In this document: one piece after another, positions 33,828-42,888 of the stretch
How positions within the stretch are numbered: the stretch's first letter is position 1
How the letters are laid out: the number at the start of each line of letters is the position of its first letter
Assembly (NCBI RefSeq): GCF_008274585.1
Contig: NZ_VTRT01000005.1
Location: 62,001 to 126,000, forward strand
Reading direction: 5' to 3'
Length of the DNA: 64,000 nt
Origin: Pedobacter sp. BS3
GTDB taxonomy: Bacteria; Bacteroidota; Bacteroidia; Sphingobacteriales; Sphingobacteriaceae
Translations under genes and position numbers: made by a program
The notes under the pieces: generated by a model
Seen by the model: only the letters and a program-made list of their open reading frames with translations
Databases searched by the model: none
What the model was told of the DNA's origin: nothing

Positions 33828-36800
33828 ATGAGGATACCTTTACTAATAGGCGTACTATTTTTATTACAGGTTCAGGCCGAGGCCCAGCAGCGTTTTGTGA
33901 GCTTTGACAGCACTTTACCGTCAGGCTGGACAACATCGGGAACCACACCGCTTGCACTAAGCACAGAGCACGTTAAAGGCGGTGCAAGATCCCTGAAATG
34001 GGCAGTGCACGATGGCGATAAGCTGACCGCAACCAACCTGGCCATTCCCTCGTCCGAAACAGGAAGCTCATCAGCCAGCTCCGCACAGATCTTCATCTAT
34101 AGTCCGGCAGTTTCCAATGATACGCTGGTTTTCCAGTTCTTAGATAACTCAGGCAATCTCAAACGCGAAGGTCACATGTTGCTGAACTACCAGGGCTGGC
34201 GGGAATACCACCGCAGCTACCGTTACGATTATAACAACGGAAATGAGCTGGCCTCTTTCGCCCTGAACACCATGACCATCCAGTATAAAGCGGCCAATGC
34301 CGGAACGTCAAAAACCATTTATATCGATGAAGCCACACTCATAGGCAATACCGAAGCCCGTTTGCCCGGCCCGCACCTGCTGCTGGATTATGTGCATTTT
34401 GTAAAAAACGACGAAAGTAGCGCATTAGCCAATCCCTTACAAAGCTGGCTCAATACACCGGATATACCCGCAACCACACCAGGCAGCGATGAGCTGGCCG
34501 GTATAGCACAGGTGAAAAGCTTTTACACCCGTACGCTGGGCACCGTAACACCGGCCGATGTACAAACAGCCAAAAACTATGTCAACTATTGCACTATTAG
34601 CCGCAATACCGATGGTTCGATTACCGGGCGGGGCCTCGTGGCCACCACCAATGCCGACACACTCATTAAACTATCGACGTACTGCGGTACACTTGCACGG
34701 GCTTACGGCCGCAATAACGACACCGAAGCCTTGACCATGTTGCGCCAGTTCACCGAATACCTGGTAGACCAGGGCGTAGCCGAAGGCTGCCGGGACGTAA
34801 TGCCCACCAACGACTACACCAAAAGCCGGACCTTTCCGGTAGGCTTCCTGGAAGCATTGCCTTACTATACCGGTACGCTGCGCACAGACGTGCTCAACAT
34901 GCTGAAATGGTCAAACGCCTATAATACCATTTATGCAGCCACTGTTACACCGGGCCTGAATACCGACTTTCTGCATGTAAAATCCAACTTTTTAGTAGAG
35001 CTTGCCCTTGCCGGCGATACCAATGACCAGGTAAGCCGCGACCTGAAAAGCTTTAGCCGGTACCTGGAACAATTTACCTACATCGGCCAGGGCGCCCGCG
35101 ACGGTATAAAGCCCGACGGTACGGGATTCCACCACGGCTCGCACCATGTAAGCTATATGTATGCCTTCGGCACCTGGATAACCCGGGCCTACGAGCTAAA
35201 AGGAACCCCCTTCCGCATAAGCAATACCGCCTACACCAACATGAGCTTTGCACTGAAAAGCCTCTTCCTGGAAACCTCTAAAGGCGCAATTTATTCTCAT
35301 TCAGAATCGGGCAGGGGGCCGTTTCCCTCGTCTGTACCTGTAACTTCAACAAACTTTCAACGATTTGTGCAGGTAGGCGGCGATTTAATAAATGCATCGG
35401 TTGAACCGGAAATGGCGGCCCTGTATAACTACATCTATAAAACCAATACCTATGCCGTGCCCGCTGTAAACCTGGATGGCTTTCACCAGTTCAATTATGC
35501 CCAGTTGGGCGTGTGGCGTAAAAATAACTGGGTAGCCACGATGCGTGGCTTTACCGATAAGCTGTTTGGAAGCGAGATCTATGCTTCCGAAAACCGTTAC
35601 GGCCGGTACCAGAGCTATGGCTCGCTGGAAATACTGTACGACGGCAGCCTGGCCGCAACCGGCTACATTGCCGATGGTAAAGGCTGGGACTGGAATATGA
35701 TGCCGGGAACAACCACCGTGCAGCAAAGCTGGACGGCATTACGGCCCGCCATTTCAGGAACAGCCTCCGAATACCAGGGCGACGCCTTTGCCGGAGCCCT
35801 GACCCTGGGCAATAACGGCCTGTTCGGGATGAACTTTGTACAGAATGCAGGAAACAAATACACCACCAGCAACCTGAAATTCAGGAAGTCAGTGTTCGCG
35901 TTCGACAGTATCATGGTATGTTTGGGCAGCGGCATCAGCTCAACCAACGCATCCGATGCCGTTATTACGACACTATTCCAGGGAATTAACGCGTCAGCCA
36001 ATCCCGCTATTTACATCAACAGCACTAATCCCTTAAGCGCTAATTACGACCAGAGCCTGTCAACAGCAAGCTCCGGCTTATGGCTGGTTAACGGGCAGAC
36101 CACTGGTTTCTATATCCCGCAGGGGAACAGTTCCGTACACATTTTCCGGGGAACCCAAACCACACCCGACGAAAGCAGTAACGATGGCAGCCTGACCAAT
36201 ACCGCCAATGCCAGCAAAGCCTGGCTGGAACATGGCGTAAGTCCGGGCGCCGCCACTTATCAGTACGTCGTAGTGCCCGGCACTACGCCCGCCAAAATGG
36301 AGGCGCTATCCGCTAAGCTGGCCGGCAACCAGGTTTATACCGTATTAAGACAAACCGATTCACTGCATGTGGTGAAATATATCCCGCAAAACCTGACCGG
36401 TTATGTCTGCTTTTTACCCAAAAACGATATCAACATCGGTTACCTAAAAAGTGTGAGCAACCGGGCGCTGGTAAGCATCCGCGAAAGCGGCGATTCATTG
36501 CTGATACACATTGCCAATCCAGATCTGAATACAGTTGCCAATACCAGCAGCACCTGGGTTTCTACAGCCAGTACGGTAGCCATTGAATTGGCCGGCAACT
36601 GGAATGTGGCAGAAAACAGTTCAAATGCAGGGATATCCAAGCAGGATAATTCGCTTACAGCTACGTTCTCGCTTATTGATGGGGCTTCTGCGGTAATTAA
36701 ATTGGTGAAAGATGAATCTTCATCAGATGCGCCGGGAGTATGGGATGCGCCTAAAGGTTCGTGGAACTATGACCTGGGCACGGGCACAAGCCTGGCCGAA

Positions 36801-38174
36801 TTTGGCACACCGCCAATCTTTCAGCAGGGTAGTGGTACTGATACCGGCACATACAGCTATTCCGTTTCATCGGCCTCAACGCCAGGATTTTTGCCTTATC
36901 CGCCCTCCGGAAACGCCAAGGTCATACTGGTTGATGCAGCATCCGGCTCTAATGGGACTTTTGTATTGAATAGTAACAATTCCATAAAAATGCCGGCATC
37001 TGCGGCGAGCGGCAATAATAAATTGTTAACGTATGATATTGCTGATGCCAGCACCGTGGCATCCCTGTTTTTTACTATTGCCTTTGATAATGTTTCTACC
37101 AATGGTACATGGATCTATGCTATTGGTAATCACACCGGTACAGACGGTAATTTATTTACTAATTCGAGCGCTGTATATAAAAAAACAACCGAGTTGTTTA
37201 CCGCTTTGCAATGGGTAATTACTGCAAGCGGGATAACCTTTAATTTCCGCTCGTCTGCCAGTGAAACGGGTGGTACATACAGCCTGATCAGTGCTTCGGC
37301 ATTTGCCAAAGGAAAAGCGTACCAGGTAGAAATCTATTGTAATAATTCTGCTGTAGAACAGTCGTATACCCGTGGCGGAGTGAGCTATGCCATTGCCCCC
37401 GGAAAATTTCAGCTGTGGGTACATCCGGCCGGTGGTTTATCCGGCAGTGTGCGGATGATGTATGCCGCAAGCTACGATATTCCATCCTCGGGAGAGCTTG
37501 TGCCGGAAATGACATTGAACAGCTATTTATTCCAGGGTGCTTCAAGCACCGCACCTTACGCCAATGCGGCCGAAATTACATTAAGCAATATCCAGGTAAA
37601 CTATGCAGAGCCTACGGCAATGCCGCTTTCCATGCTGGCTTTTACCGGCAGCGCCGGAAACAATAGTGTCAGGCTGAACTGGCAAACTGCCATGGAGCTG
37701 AACACCGGTTATTTTACCGTATTGCGCAGTACAGACAGTGTCAATTTTACGGTAATGGGTACGGTACAGGCAGCAGGGAACAGCCCGGAAAAACAATACT
37801 ACACGTTTACCGATAATTCCATATCCGGGTATTCCGGCACAATATATTACCGGTTACAGGCTACAGATAAAGATGGCACAATCAGCTATGACCATACCAT
37901 CCCGGTAAAACTCAACCTTAACCGTGGGGTTCTTACTATAGCTCCTAATCCGGTTGTAAGCACGGCAGAGCTGCGCTACCTGGCGGGGATCAGCGAAACA
38001 ACAACCATTCGCGTAAGCGATCTATCGGGCAGGCTGGTAGTTAACAAGCTTTTCCCGGTCACGGCGGGTTACAATAGTGCTACTATGGATTTGTCGGCTT
38101 TAGTACCGGGCATGTACCTGGTTACTGTAACCGGCGCTGCTACGCATGAAAAAGTTAAACTGATTAAACAATAA
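33828..38174 (+). CDS. Chondroitin/hyaluronan-type lyase (PL8-like), T9SS cargo, 1448 residues
   Basis: Signal peptide at 1-19. Residues ~20-180 form a carbohydrate-binding N-domain (Lyase_N-like, with YIDEATLIG). Residues ~185-560 are an alpha-toroid and ~590-960 the PL8 beta-sandwich. Likely catalytic residues are His435/436/439 and Tyr443 in FHHGSHHVSYMYAFG, and Arg590/593 in ENRYGRYQSYG. Residues ~970-1300 form a beta-rich module paralogous to the 39681 protein, and ~1365-1448 the type A T9SS sorting domain (APNPVVSTAEL, VSDLSGRLV, VPGMYLVTV). The lyase cleaves hexosamine-uronic acid linkages; chondroitin, hyaluronan or xanthan-like polymers are possible. A sulfatase gene starts two bases after the stop. 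Confidence 0.85.
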   Translation: MRIPLLIGVLFLLQVQAEAQQRFVSFDSTLPSGWTTSGTTPLALSTEHVKGGARSLKWAVHDGDKLTATNLAIPSSETGSSSASSAQIFIYSPAVSNDTLVFQFLDNSGNLKREGHMLLNYQGWREYHRSYRYDYNNGNELASFALNTMTIQYKAANAGTSKTIYIDEATLIGNTEARLPGPHLLLDYVHFVKNDESSALANPLQSWLNTPDIPATTPGSDELAGIAQVKSFYTRTLGTVTPADVQTAKNYVNYCTISRNTDGSITGRGLVATTNADTLIKLSTYCGTLARAYGRNNDTEALTMLRQFTEYLVDQGVAEGCRDVMPTNDYTKSRTFPVGFLEALPYYTGTLRTDVLNMLKWSNAYNTIYAATVTPGLNTDFLHVKSNFLVELALAGDTNDQVSRDLKSFSRYLEQFTYIGQGARDGIKPDGTGFHHGSHHVSYMYAFGTWITRAYELKGTPFRISNTAYTNMSFALKSLFLETSKGAIYSHSESGRGPFPSSVPVTSTNFQRFVQVGGDLINASVEPEMAALYNYIYKTNTYAVPAVNLDGFHQFNYAQLGVWRKNNWVATMRGFTDKLFGSEIYASENRYGRYQSYGSLEILYDGSLAATGYIADGKGWDWNMMPGTTTVQQSWTALRPAISGTASEYQGDAFAGALTLGNNGLFGMNFVQNAGNKYTTSNLKFRKSVFAFDSIMVCLGSGISSTNASDAVITTLFQGINASANPAIYINSTNPLSANYDQSLSTASSGLWLVNGQTTGFYIPQGNSSVHIFRGTQTTPDESSNDGSLTNTANASKAWLEHGVSPGAATYQYVVVPGTTPAKMEALSAKLAGNQVYTVLRQTDSLHVVKYIPQNLTGYVCFLPKNDINIGYLKSVSNRALVSIRESGDSLLIHIANPDLNTVANTSSTWVSTASTVAIELAGNWNVAENSSNAGISKQDNSLTATFSLIDGASAVIKLVKDESSSDAPGVWDAPKGSWNYDLGTGTSLAEFGTPPIFQQGSGTDTGTYSYSVSSASTPGFLPYPPSGNAKVILVDAASGSNGTFVLNSNNSIKMPASAASGNNKLLTYDIADASTVASLFFTIAFDNVSTNGTWIYAIGNHTGTDGNLFTNSSAVYKKTTELFTALQWVITASGITFNFRSSASETGGTYSLISASAFAKGKAYQVEIYCNNSAVEQSYTRGGVSYAIAPGKFQLWVHPAGGLSGSVRMMYAASYDIPSSGELVPEMTLNSYLFQGASSTAPYANAAEITLSNIQVNYAEPTAMPLSMLAFTGSAGNNSVRLNWQTAMELNTGYFTVLRSTDSVNFTVMGTVQAAGNSPEKQYYTFTDNSISGYSGTIYYRLQATDKDGTISYDHTIPVKLNLNRGVLTIAPNPVVSTAELRYLAGISETTTIRVSDLSGRLVVNKLFPVTAGYNSATMDLSALVPGMYLVTVTGAATHEKVKLIKQ

Positions 38175-38176
38175 AA

Positions 38177-39643
38177 ATGAATTACGCAAAGACTCTTTTT
38201 TTAGCATTATCAGGTATAGGCGGGCTAACAAGCTCGTTTGCCTCAGGAGATGATAAACCTGCGCAATCAAAACCTAATGTACTGGTTGTTTTAGTTGACC
38301 AGTGGCGGGGCGAGGCGCTTGGCGTTTTGAAGCAGGAACCGGTAATAACCCCTCACCTGGACTCGCTGGCGGGGAAAAGCCTGGTATTGGCGCAAACCAT
38401 CACCAATTATCCGCTTTGTTCGCCCAGCAGGGCCACCTTAATGACCGGTAATTACCCCTTAAAGAACAATGTGTACAGCAATGTAAACTCTAAATCAACG
38501 CCGTACGGGGTAGAGCTTCCTACAGATATGACCTGCTGGTCGGATGTGCTGAAAGCCAATGGTTACAGCACCGGTTACATTGGTAAATGGCACCTGGATG
38601 CACCGCACGAACCCTATATTCCAACCTCAAATAACATGAGAGGTGTTGCCTGGAATGAATGGACGCCGCCCAACAGGAGGCACGGATTTGATTATTGGTA
38701 TGCGTATGGTACGTACGATGAGCACGATATGCCCATGTATTGGGATACCCATGCCGGCCGGGACGATTTTCATTACGTAAAGCAATGGGAGCCGGAACAT
38801 GATGTGGATAAAGCGATTGAGTTCCTGAAAAATACAGATAACAGCTACCGCGATAATAGAAAGCCTTTTTCGCTGGTTGTGTCCATCAATCCGCCGCATT
38901 CGCCGTATAACCGTACTCCGGAAAAATATGTTGACCGCTATAAGGATATTCCAGATGAAGCGATGCTGAAGGAGCCTAATATTCCTGCTGCCGGCACGGA
39001 AATGGGCGATTTCTATCGCAAAAACATTCGCGAGTATTATGCTGCTATGACCGGCGTGGATGAGCAGGTTGGCCGGTTGCTGGGACAGCTCCGGGCAAGC
39101 GGGCTGAGCAAAAATACCATTGTGATCTTTATGGCCGACCATGGTAATTGCCTGGGAATGCATGATGAGGTTTCTAAAAATGTTATTTACGAAGAATCGG
39201 TACGCATACCGTTTATCATCCATTGGGAAGGACATATCATGCCGGCAATCGACCATACGTTGTTGTTTACCGTGGCTGATATTTATCCCACCTTGCTGGA
39301 TATGCTTCCGCTGCAAAACAGGTTATCCAATACTGTTGAAGGCACAAGCTACGCCGGTTACTTCCTGAAACGGAAAGATAAGCTGCCGGCTGTGCAGTAT
39401 TTTATGGGAAGCATTAGTCCTTCCAATAAGGATACCGGTTTCCGCGGAGTTCGGAATACAAATTATAAGCTGGCTTATGAAACTTCAGGTAAGACCAAAA
39501 AGGTGTACCTGTTTGACCTGCAAAAAGACCCGTTCGAGCTGAATAACATCAGTAATGAGAAGAAAGATGTAGTGGCAGCGCTTACAAAACAGCTTAAAGC
39601 CTGGCTTGCCAAAACAAATGATCCGTTTACATTGCCCGATTAG
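38177..39643 (+). CDS. Sulfatase (formylglycine type)
   Basis: Hydrolyses sulfate esters, probably on the polymer opened by the PL8 lyase. Cys81 lies in LCSPSRATLMTG, the CxPxR motif converted to formylglycine. Metal residues include the N-terminal VLVVLVDQWRG and MADHGNCLGMHDE. Signal peptide at 1-23 (SSFASG). The 488-residue length is typical. The gene is translationally close to the lyase (two-base gap), and sulfatase maturation enzyme is not encoded in this window. Confidence 0.93.
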   Translation: MNYAKTLFLALSGIGGLTSSFASGDDKPAQSKPNVLVVLVDQWRGEALGVLKQEPVITPHLDSLAGKSLVLAQTITNYPLCSPSRATLMTGNYPLKNNVYSNVNSKSTPYGVELPTDMTCWSDVLKANGYSTGYIGKWHLDAPHEPYIPTSNNMRGVAWNEWTPPNRRHGFDYWYAYGTYDEHDMPMYWDTHAGRDDFHYVKQWEPEHDVDKAIEFLKNTDNSYRDNRKPFSLVVSINPPHSPYNRTPEKYVDRYKDIPDEAMLKEPNIPAAGTEMGDFYRKNIREYYAAMTGVDEQVGRLLGQLRASGLSKNTIVIFMADHGNCLGMHDEVSKNVIYEESVRIPFIIHWEGHIMPAIDHTLLFTVADIYPTLLDMLPLQNRLSNTVEGTSYAGYFLKRKDKLPAVQYFMGSISPSNKDTGFRGVRNTNYKLAYETSGKTKKVYLFDLQKDPFELNNISNEKKDVVAALTKQLKAWLAKTNDPFTLPD

Positions 39644-39680
39644 TTTAACAACAGCATATTAACCACAAAATTTAAATCAC

Positions 39681-41159
39681 ATGAAAAAGAAAATTCTACT
39701 TTCGTCTGTACTTGCACTGGGTATTGGATTTGCCCAGGCACAATGGGAAAACCCCGGTTCAAGCTGGGTGTATGATTTTACAAGCGGGACATCAGGTACG
39801 TATAGTACAAGTGCAGTAAGCACCACTTTTATGCCAGCGCCTCCTTCAGGAACTCCCACAGTTTTTGTCGCATCAAATTCCGGTGGCCCGATAACTCTTG
39901 ATGCTACAGCTAATACACTGAATATAGTTGGTGGTGCATCCGGGGTAAGTAAATTTACCACATATAATATTTCAGGCGTTACAGAAATAGCCAGCATAGC
40001 ATTTTCAATGACATTTGGTCAGACGTCAGCTCCTGCAAACAATACAGCTTTTGTCTGGTCGTTAGGTAATTATACTACAGGAAATCTCTATAGTAATTCA
40101 AACGCGGTTAATGTGCCATCCAGTTCACCTAATGCGCTCTTTGTTGCTTTAAGATGGTTATATAACCTTACCAACGGTAGTTATACATTACAGTATAGGG
40201 CCAGTTCCACACAAACAAGTGCTTCTGCGGCTACAACCACTTGGTCAACTTTAAGCGGCGGTACATTTTTGTCTAATAAAAAATACGCGGTAGAGATATA
40301 TGCTAATAACTCGTCTGTTTCTAAAGATTATAGTAAAAACAGTAATATGTATACCGTAGCCCCAGGCTGTTACCATATTTGGGCAACGAATGTTACCGAT
40401 GCGGAAAATGCTAAAAGATATTATATTTCCGGCCCGACTTATGATGTACCTAAACCAGTGGAAACATCACAAGGCGGCACAACGGGCGATTTAAGTATTG
40501 TGGCGAATACTTCATTAAATTCATTCTTGGCACAAGGCTCAGCTAATACCAGTAACTATGCGAATATGCTTATTGACGGAGGTATTACTTTAAACTACAA
40601 CGTAAGCACCCTGCCCGTTTCCTTACTTTCGTTTAACGGAAAAAAACAAGGTGATAATGTAGTATTAAACTGGAATACAGCATCAGAGCAAAATAACGCC
40701 TATTTCGAGCTGTTGCGTTCTGCGGATGGAAAGCAGTTTACAGCCATTGGCCGTAAAGACGGTCATAACAACTCAAACACACCACAGAACTATTCATTTA
40801 CAGATTTTAGTCCGTTGGCCGGGATAAATTACTATAAGCTGAAACAGGTAGATGGCGATGGCCGGGAAACCATTTATAATGACCGTGTTGTGGCTATTGA
40901 GGCCGGTTTGAACGAAAATAAATTTTCGGTATTTGCTACGGCTGGCAATCAATTGAATGCAACAGTATATTCGGTTAACGGAAGCAGTGCAGCTATCCGG
41001 GTGCTGAACCTGTCGGGACAACAACTGTTAAACACTTCACTGCAACTTAAAAAGGGATATAACCGCTTTATCCTGGATCTGCCTGTCCTGCAGCCTGGTA
41101 TTTACGTGGCGGTGCTTGCCGACGGCAGTAATAAGCAAAGCGTAAAGTTTGTGAAATAA
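39681..41159 (+). CDS. T9SS-secreted protein with a module shared with the PL8 lyase
   Basis: Signal peptide at 1-19 (IGFAQAQWENPG). Residues ~20-305 are beta-rich and parallel in order the C-terminal non-catalytic part of the 33828 lyase: ENPGSSWVYDFTSG against DAPKGSWNYDLGTG, TFMPAPPSG against GFLPYPPSG, the WSLGNYTTGNLYSNSNAV stretch, YAVEIYANNSSV and SNYANMLIDGGITLNY. The ~305-345 part (LPVSLLSFNGKKQGDNVVLNWNTASEQNNAYFELLRS) and the sorting domain (~410-492) also match. It may bind glycans on the surface; it has no recognised catalytic site. Confidence 0.8.
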   Translation: MKKKILLSSVLALGIGFAQAQWENPGSSWVYDFTSGTSGTYSTSAVSTTFMPAPPSGTPTVFVASNSGGPITLDATANTLNIVGGASGVSKFTTYNISGVTEIASIAFSMTFGQTSAPANNTAFVWSLGNYTTGNLYSNSNAVNVPSSSPNALFVALRWLYNLTNGSYTLQYRASSTQTSASAATTTWSTLSGGTFLSNKKYAVEIYANNSSVSKDYSKNSNMYTVAPGCYHIWATNVTDAENAKRYYISGPTYDVPKPVETSQGGTTGDLSIVANTSLNSFLAQGSANTSNYANMLIDGGITLNYNVSTLPVSLLSFNGKKQGDNVVLNWNTASEQNNAYFELLRSADGKQFTAIGRKDGHNNSNTPQNYSFTDFSPLAGINYYKLKQVDGDGRETIYNDRVVAIEAGLNENKFSVFATAGNQLNATVYSVNGSSAAIRVLNLSGQQLLNTSLQLKKGYNRFILDLPVLQPGIYVAVLADGSNKQSVKFVK

Positions 41160-41174
41160 AAACAGGTAGATTAA

Positions 41175-41203
41175 CGCAGACAGCGTTCCAAACGCTGTCT
41201 GCG
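41175..41203. repeat. Palindromic element CGCAGACAGCGTT, copy 1
   Basis: Perfect 13-bp stem (41175-41187/41191-41203) with a CCA loop, 15 bases after the stop of the T9SS protein. Could act as a terminator. The same core recurs at 55992 and in half form at 60462. Confidence 0.7.
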
Positions 41204-41222
41204 CTGGGAATTTTATTAAAGT

Positions 41223-41270
41223 GAGACTGTTGCCTGTGTTTGTAATAGAAAAACTTTAGGCAACAGTCTC
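41223..41270. repeat. 13-bp inverted repeat upstream of GH29
   Basis: GAGACTGTTGCCT (41223-41235) and its exact complement (41258-41270), 22 bases apart, 46 bases before the GH29 ATG. Could be a leader hairpin, an operator, or the relic of a small mobile element. Confidence 0.65.
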
Positions 41271-41316
41271 AAATCGTCGTTATAAGGGATTGTTTTAAAT
41301 TCTCCTAATTTTCTAA

Positions 41317-42711
41317 ATGAAGATATTAAAGATCTTATTGAGTTTGCTACTGGTTGCATCTGTAGTCGTGGCACAGCAGGTAAATGCTCTTCCTGGCCGT
41401 ATGCAATGGTGGCAGAACGCCAAGTTTGGCATGTTTATACACTGGGGGCTTTATTCACAGGCTGCCGGAGAGTGGAACGGCAAACCATCCAGGGGTAATG
41501 AACACTTTATGTTGTATGAGCGTATTCCCGTAAAAGAATACGCGAAAATCGCTGATGATTTTAACCCGGTAAAATTTAATGCCGATCTGTGGGTAAAACG
41601 GGCTAAAGATGCAGGGATGAAATATATTGTATTTACAAGTAAGCATCATGATGGTTATGCCATGTATAATTCAAAAAGCAGTGATTATAATGTTGTAAAA
41701 ACTACTAAGTGGGGCAGAGACCCGTTAAAGGAATTGGCCGCAGCTTGTAAAAAATATGGTTTGAAGTTAGGTATTTATTATTCGCTTGGGCGTGATTGGG
41801 AAGATCCGGATGTGCCAACCGATTGGCCAACAAAAGGAGGACGCAGTAATACCTGGGATTTTCCGGACGAAGATGCCAAAGATTTCTCTAAATATTTTGA
41901 ACGAAAGGTAAAACCTCAGGTAACCGAATTATTGACCAATTACGGGCCGGTTGGTGTGATGTGGTTTGACACTCCCGAAGGCTTTATTACAAAAAGTCAA
42001 AGTGTTGAATTAGAAAATCTTATCAGGAAATTACAACCGGATTGCATTATCAATAACCGTATTGGGAATGGAGAAGGTGATTATTTTGTTTCTGAACAGA
42101 AAATACCGGCTAATGCTGTATTAAAACCCTGGGAAGCCTGCATTACTATGAGCGGTAAATGGAGCTTTAATAAATATGATCATGCATGGAAAAGCCCGGA
42201 GCTAATCATCCGGCAGTTGATAGAAATTGTATGTAAAGGCGGAAATTTATTACTCAACGTAAATCCTGATGGTCAGGGCGAATTTCCAGCGAAAAGCATT
42301 GATAACCTGGAGGCTATTCATCAATGGATGAATAGTAATAAAGAGGCTATTTATGGTGTAACTCCCTGGAAAATAACAAATGAAGGTATACAAACGGAGC
42401 AGGGAGCAAAAAATAATCCCAATGCTATAAAAGATACCGATAATGATAATACCTCTAAGCAGATAAGCCCTGATCTCTATTTCTCACAAAAGGGGGATGT
42501 TGTTTATTTATACGCCCGTAGCTGGAAAGCAGGAAAAATAGAAGCTAAAAGCTTAAGCACAAAAAATATAAACATTAAACGTGTTGAATTATTAAACAGA
42601 AGCAACAATAAATTATCCTGGAAACAAGATGCTAATAGCCTGTTAATTGATGTACCCAAACAATTGCCCGGCAATTTACCCATATATGTTTTTAAAGTTA
42701 TCAGCAAGTAA
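41317..42711 (+). CDS. Alpha-L-fucosidase, GH29
   Basis: Removes terminal alpha-fucose from glycans. Signal peptide at 1-18, then MQWWQNAKFGMFIHWGLYSQAAGEWNGK, the family hallmark. The predicted nucleophile is Asp218 in GVMWFDTPEGF. Further conserved parts are TSKHHDGYAMYNSK, LGIYYSLGRDWEDPD and GKWSFNKYDHAWKS. The beta-sandwich C-terminus runs from ~355 to 464. The enzyme sits between the lyase group and the SusC/D pair, and points to fucose in the substrate. Confidence 0.93.
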   Translation: MKILKILLSLLLVASVVVAQQVNALPGRMQWWQNAKFGMFIHWGLYSQAAGEWNGKPSRGNEHFMLYERIPVKEYAKIADDFNPVKFNADLWVKRAKDAGMKYIVFTSKHHDGYAMYNSKSSDYNVVKTTKWGRDPLKELAAACKKYGLKLGIYYSLGRDWEDPDVPTDWPTKGGRSNTWDFPDEDAKDFSKYFERKVKPQVTELLTNYGPVGVMWFDTPEGFITKSQSVELENLIRKLQPDCIINNRIGNGEGDYFVSEQKIPANAVLKPWEACITMSGKWSFNKYDHAWKSPELIIRQLIEIVCKGGNLLLNVNPDGQGEFPAKSIDNLEAIHQWMNSNKEAIYGVTPWKITNEGIQTEQGAKNNPNAIKDTDNDNTSKQISPDLYFSQKGDVVYLYARSWKAGKIEAKSLSTKNINIKRVELLNRSNNKLSWKQDANSLLIDVPKQLPGNLPIYVFKVISK

Positions 42712-42812
42712 TTATGACAAAGTATAAAGAGACAATTATCGTGCAGCCTTTTATTCTGTAATGGCCTTGGTATTTTGAAATAGTGTGGGCCATTGCTATC
42801 TGTGCGGATTTT

Positions 42813-42843
42813 TACCCCCATTTAAACGAATTTATATCCCCCC
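42813..42843 (+). promoter_or_regulatory. Shared motif in the SusC leader
   Basis: Blocks TACCCCCATTT, ACGAATT and CCCCC match those at 33731-33760 before the PL8 gene: 17 of the first 20 positions are identical, with no gap. The SusC ATG follows 45 bases later, and a CATATTTG close to the -7 consensus lies between. Confidence 0.5.
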
Positions 42844-42888
42844 GGAAATTAACATTTAGATCATATTTGTTTAACCAAATTTTAAATT

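Noticed and set aside
38627-39316. Long antisense ORF inside the sulfatase gene
   Set aside because: A codon-usage shadow of the sulfatase; no recognisable features.
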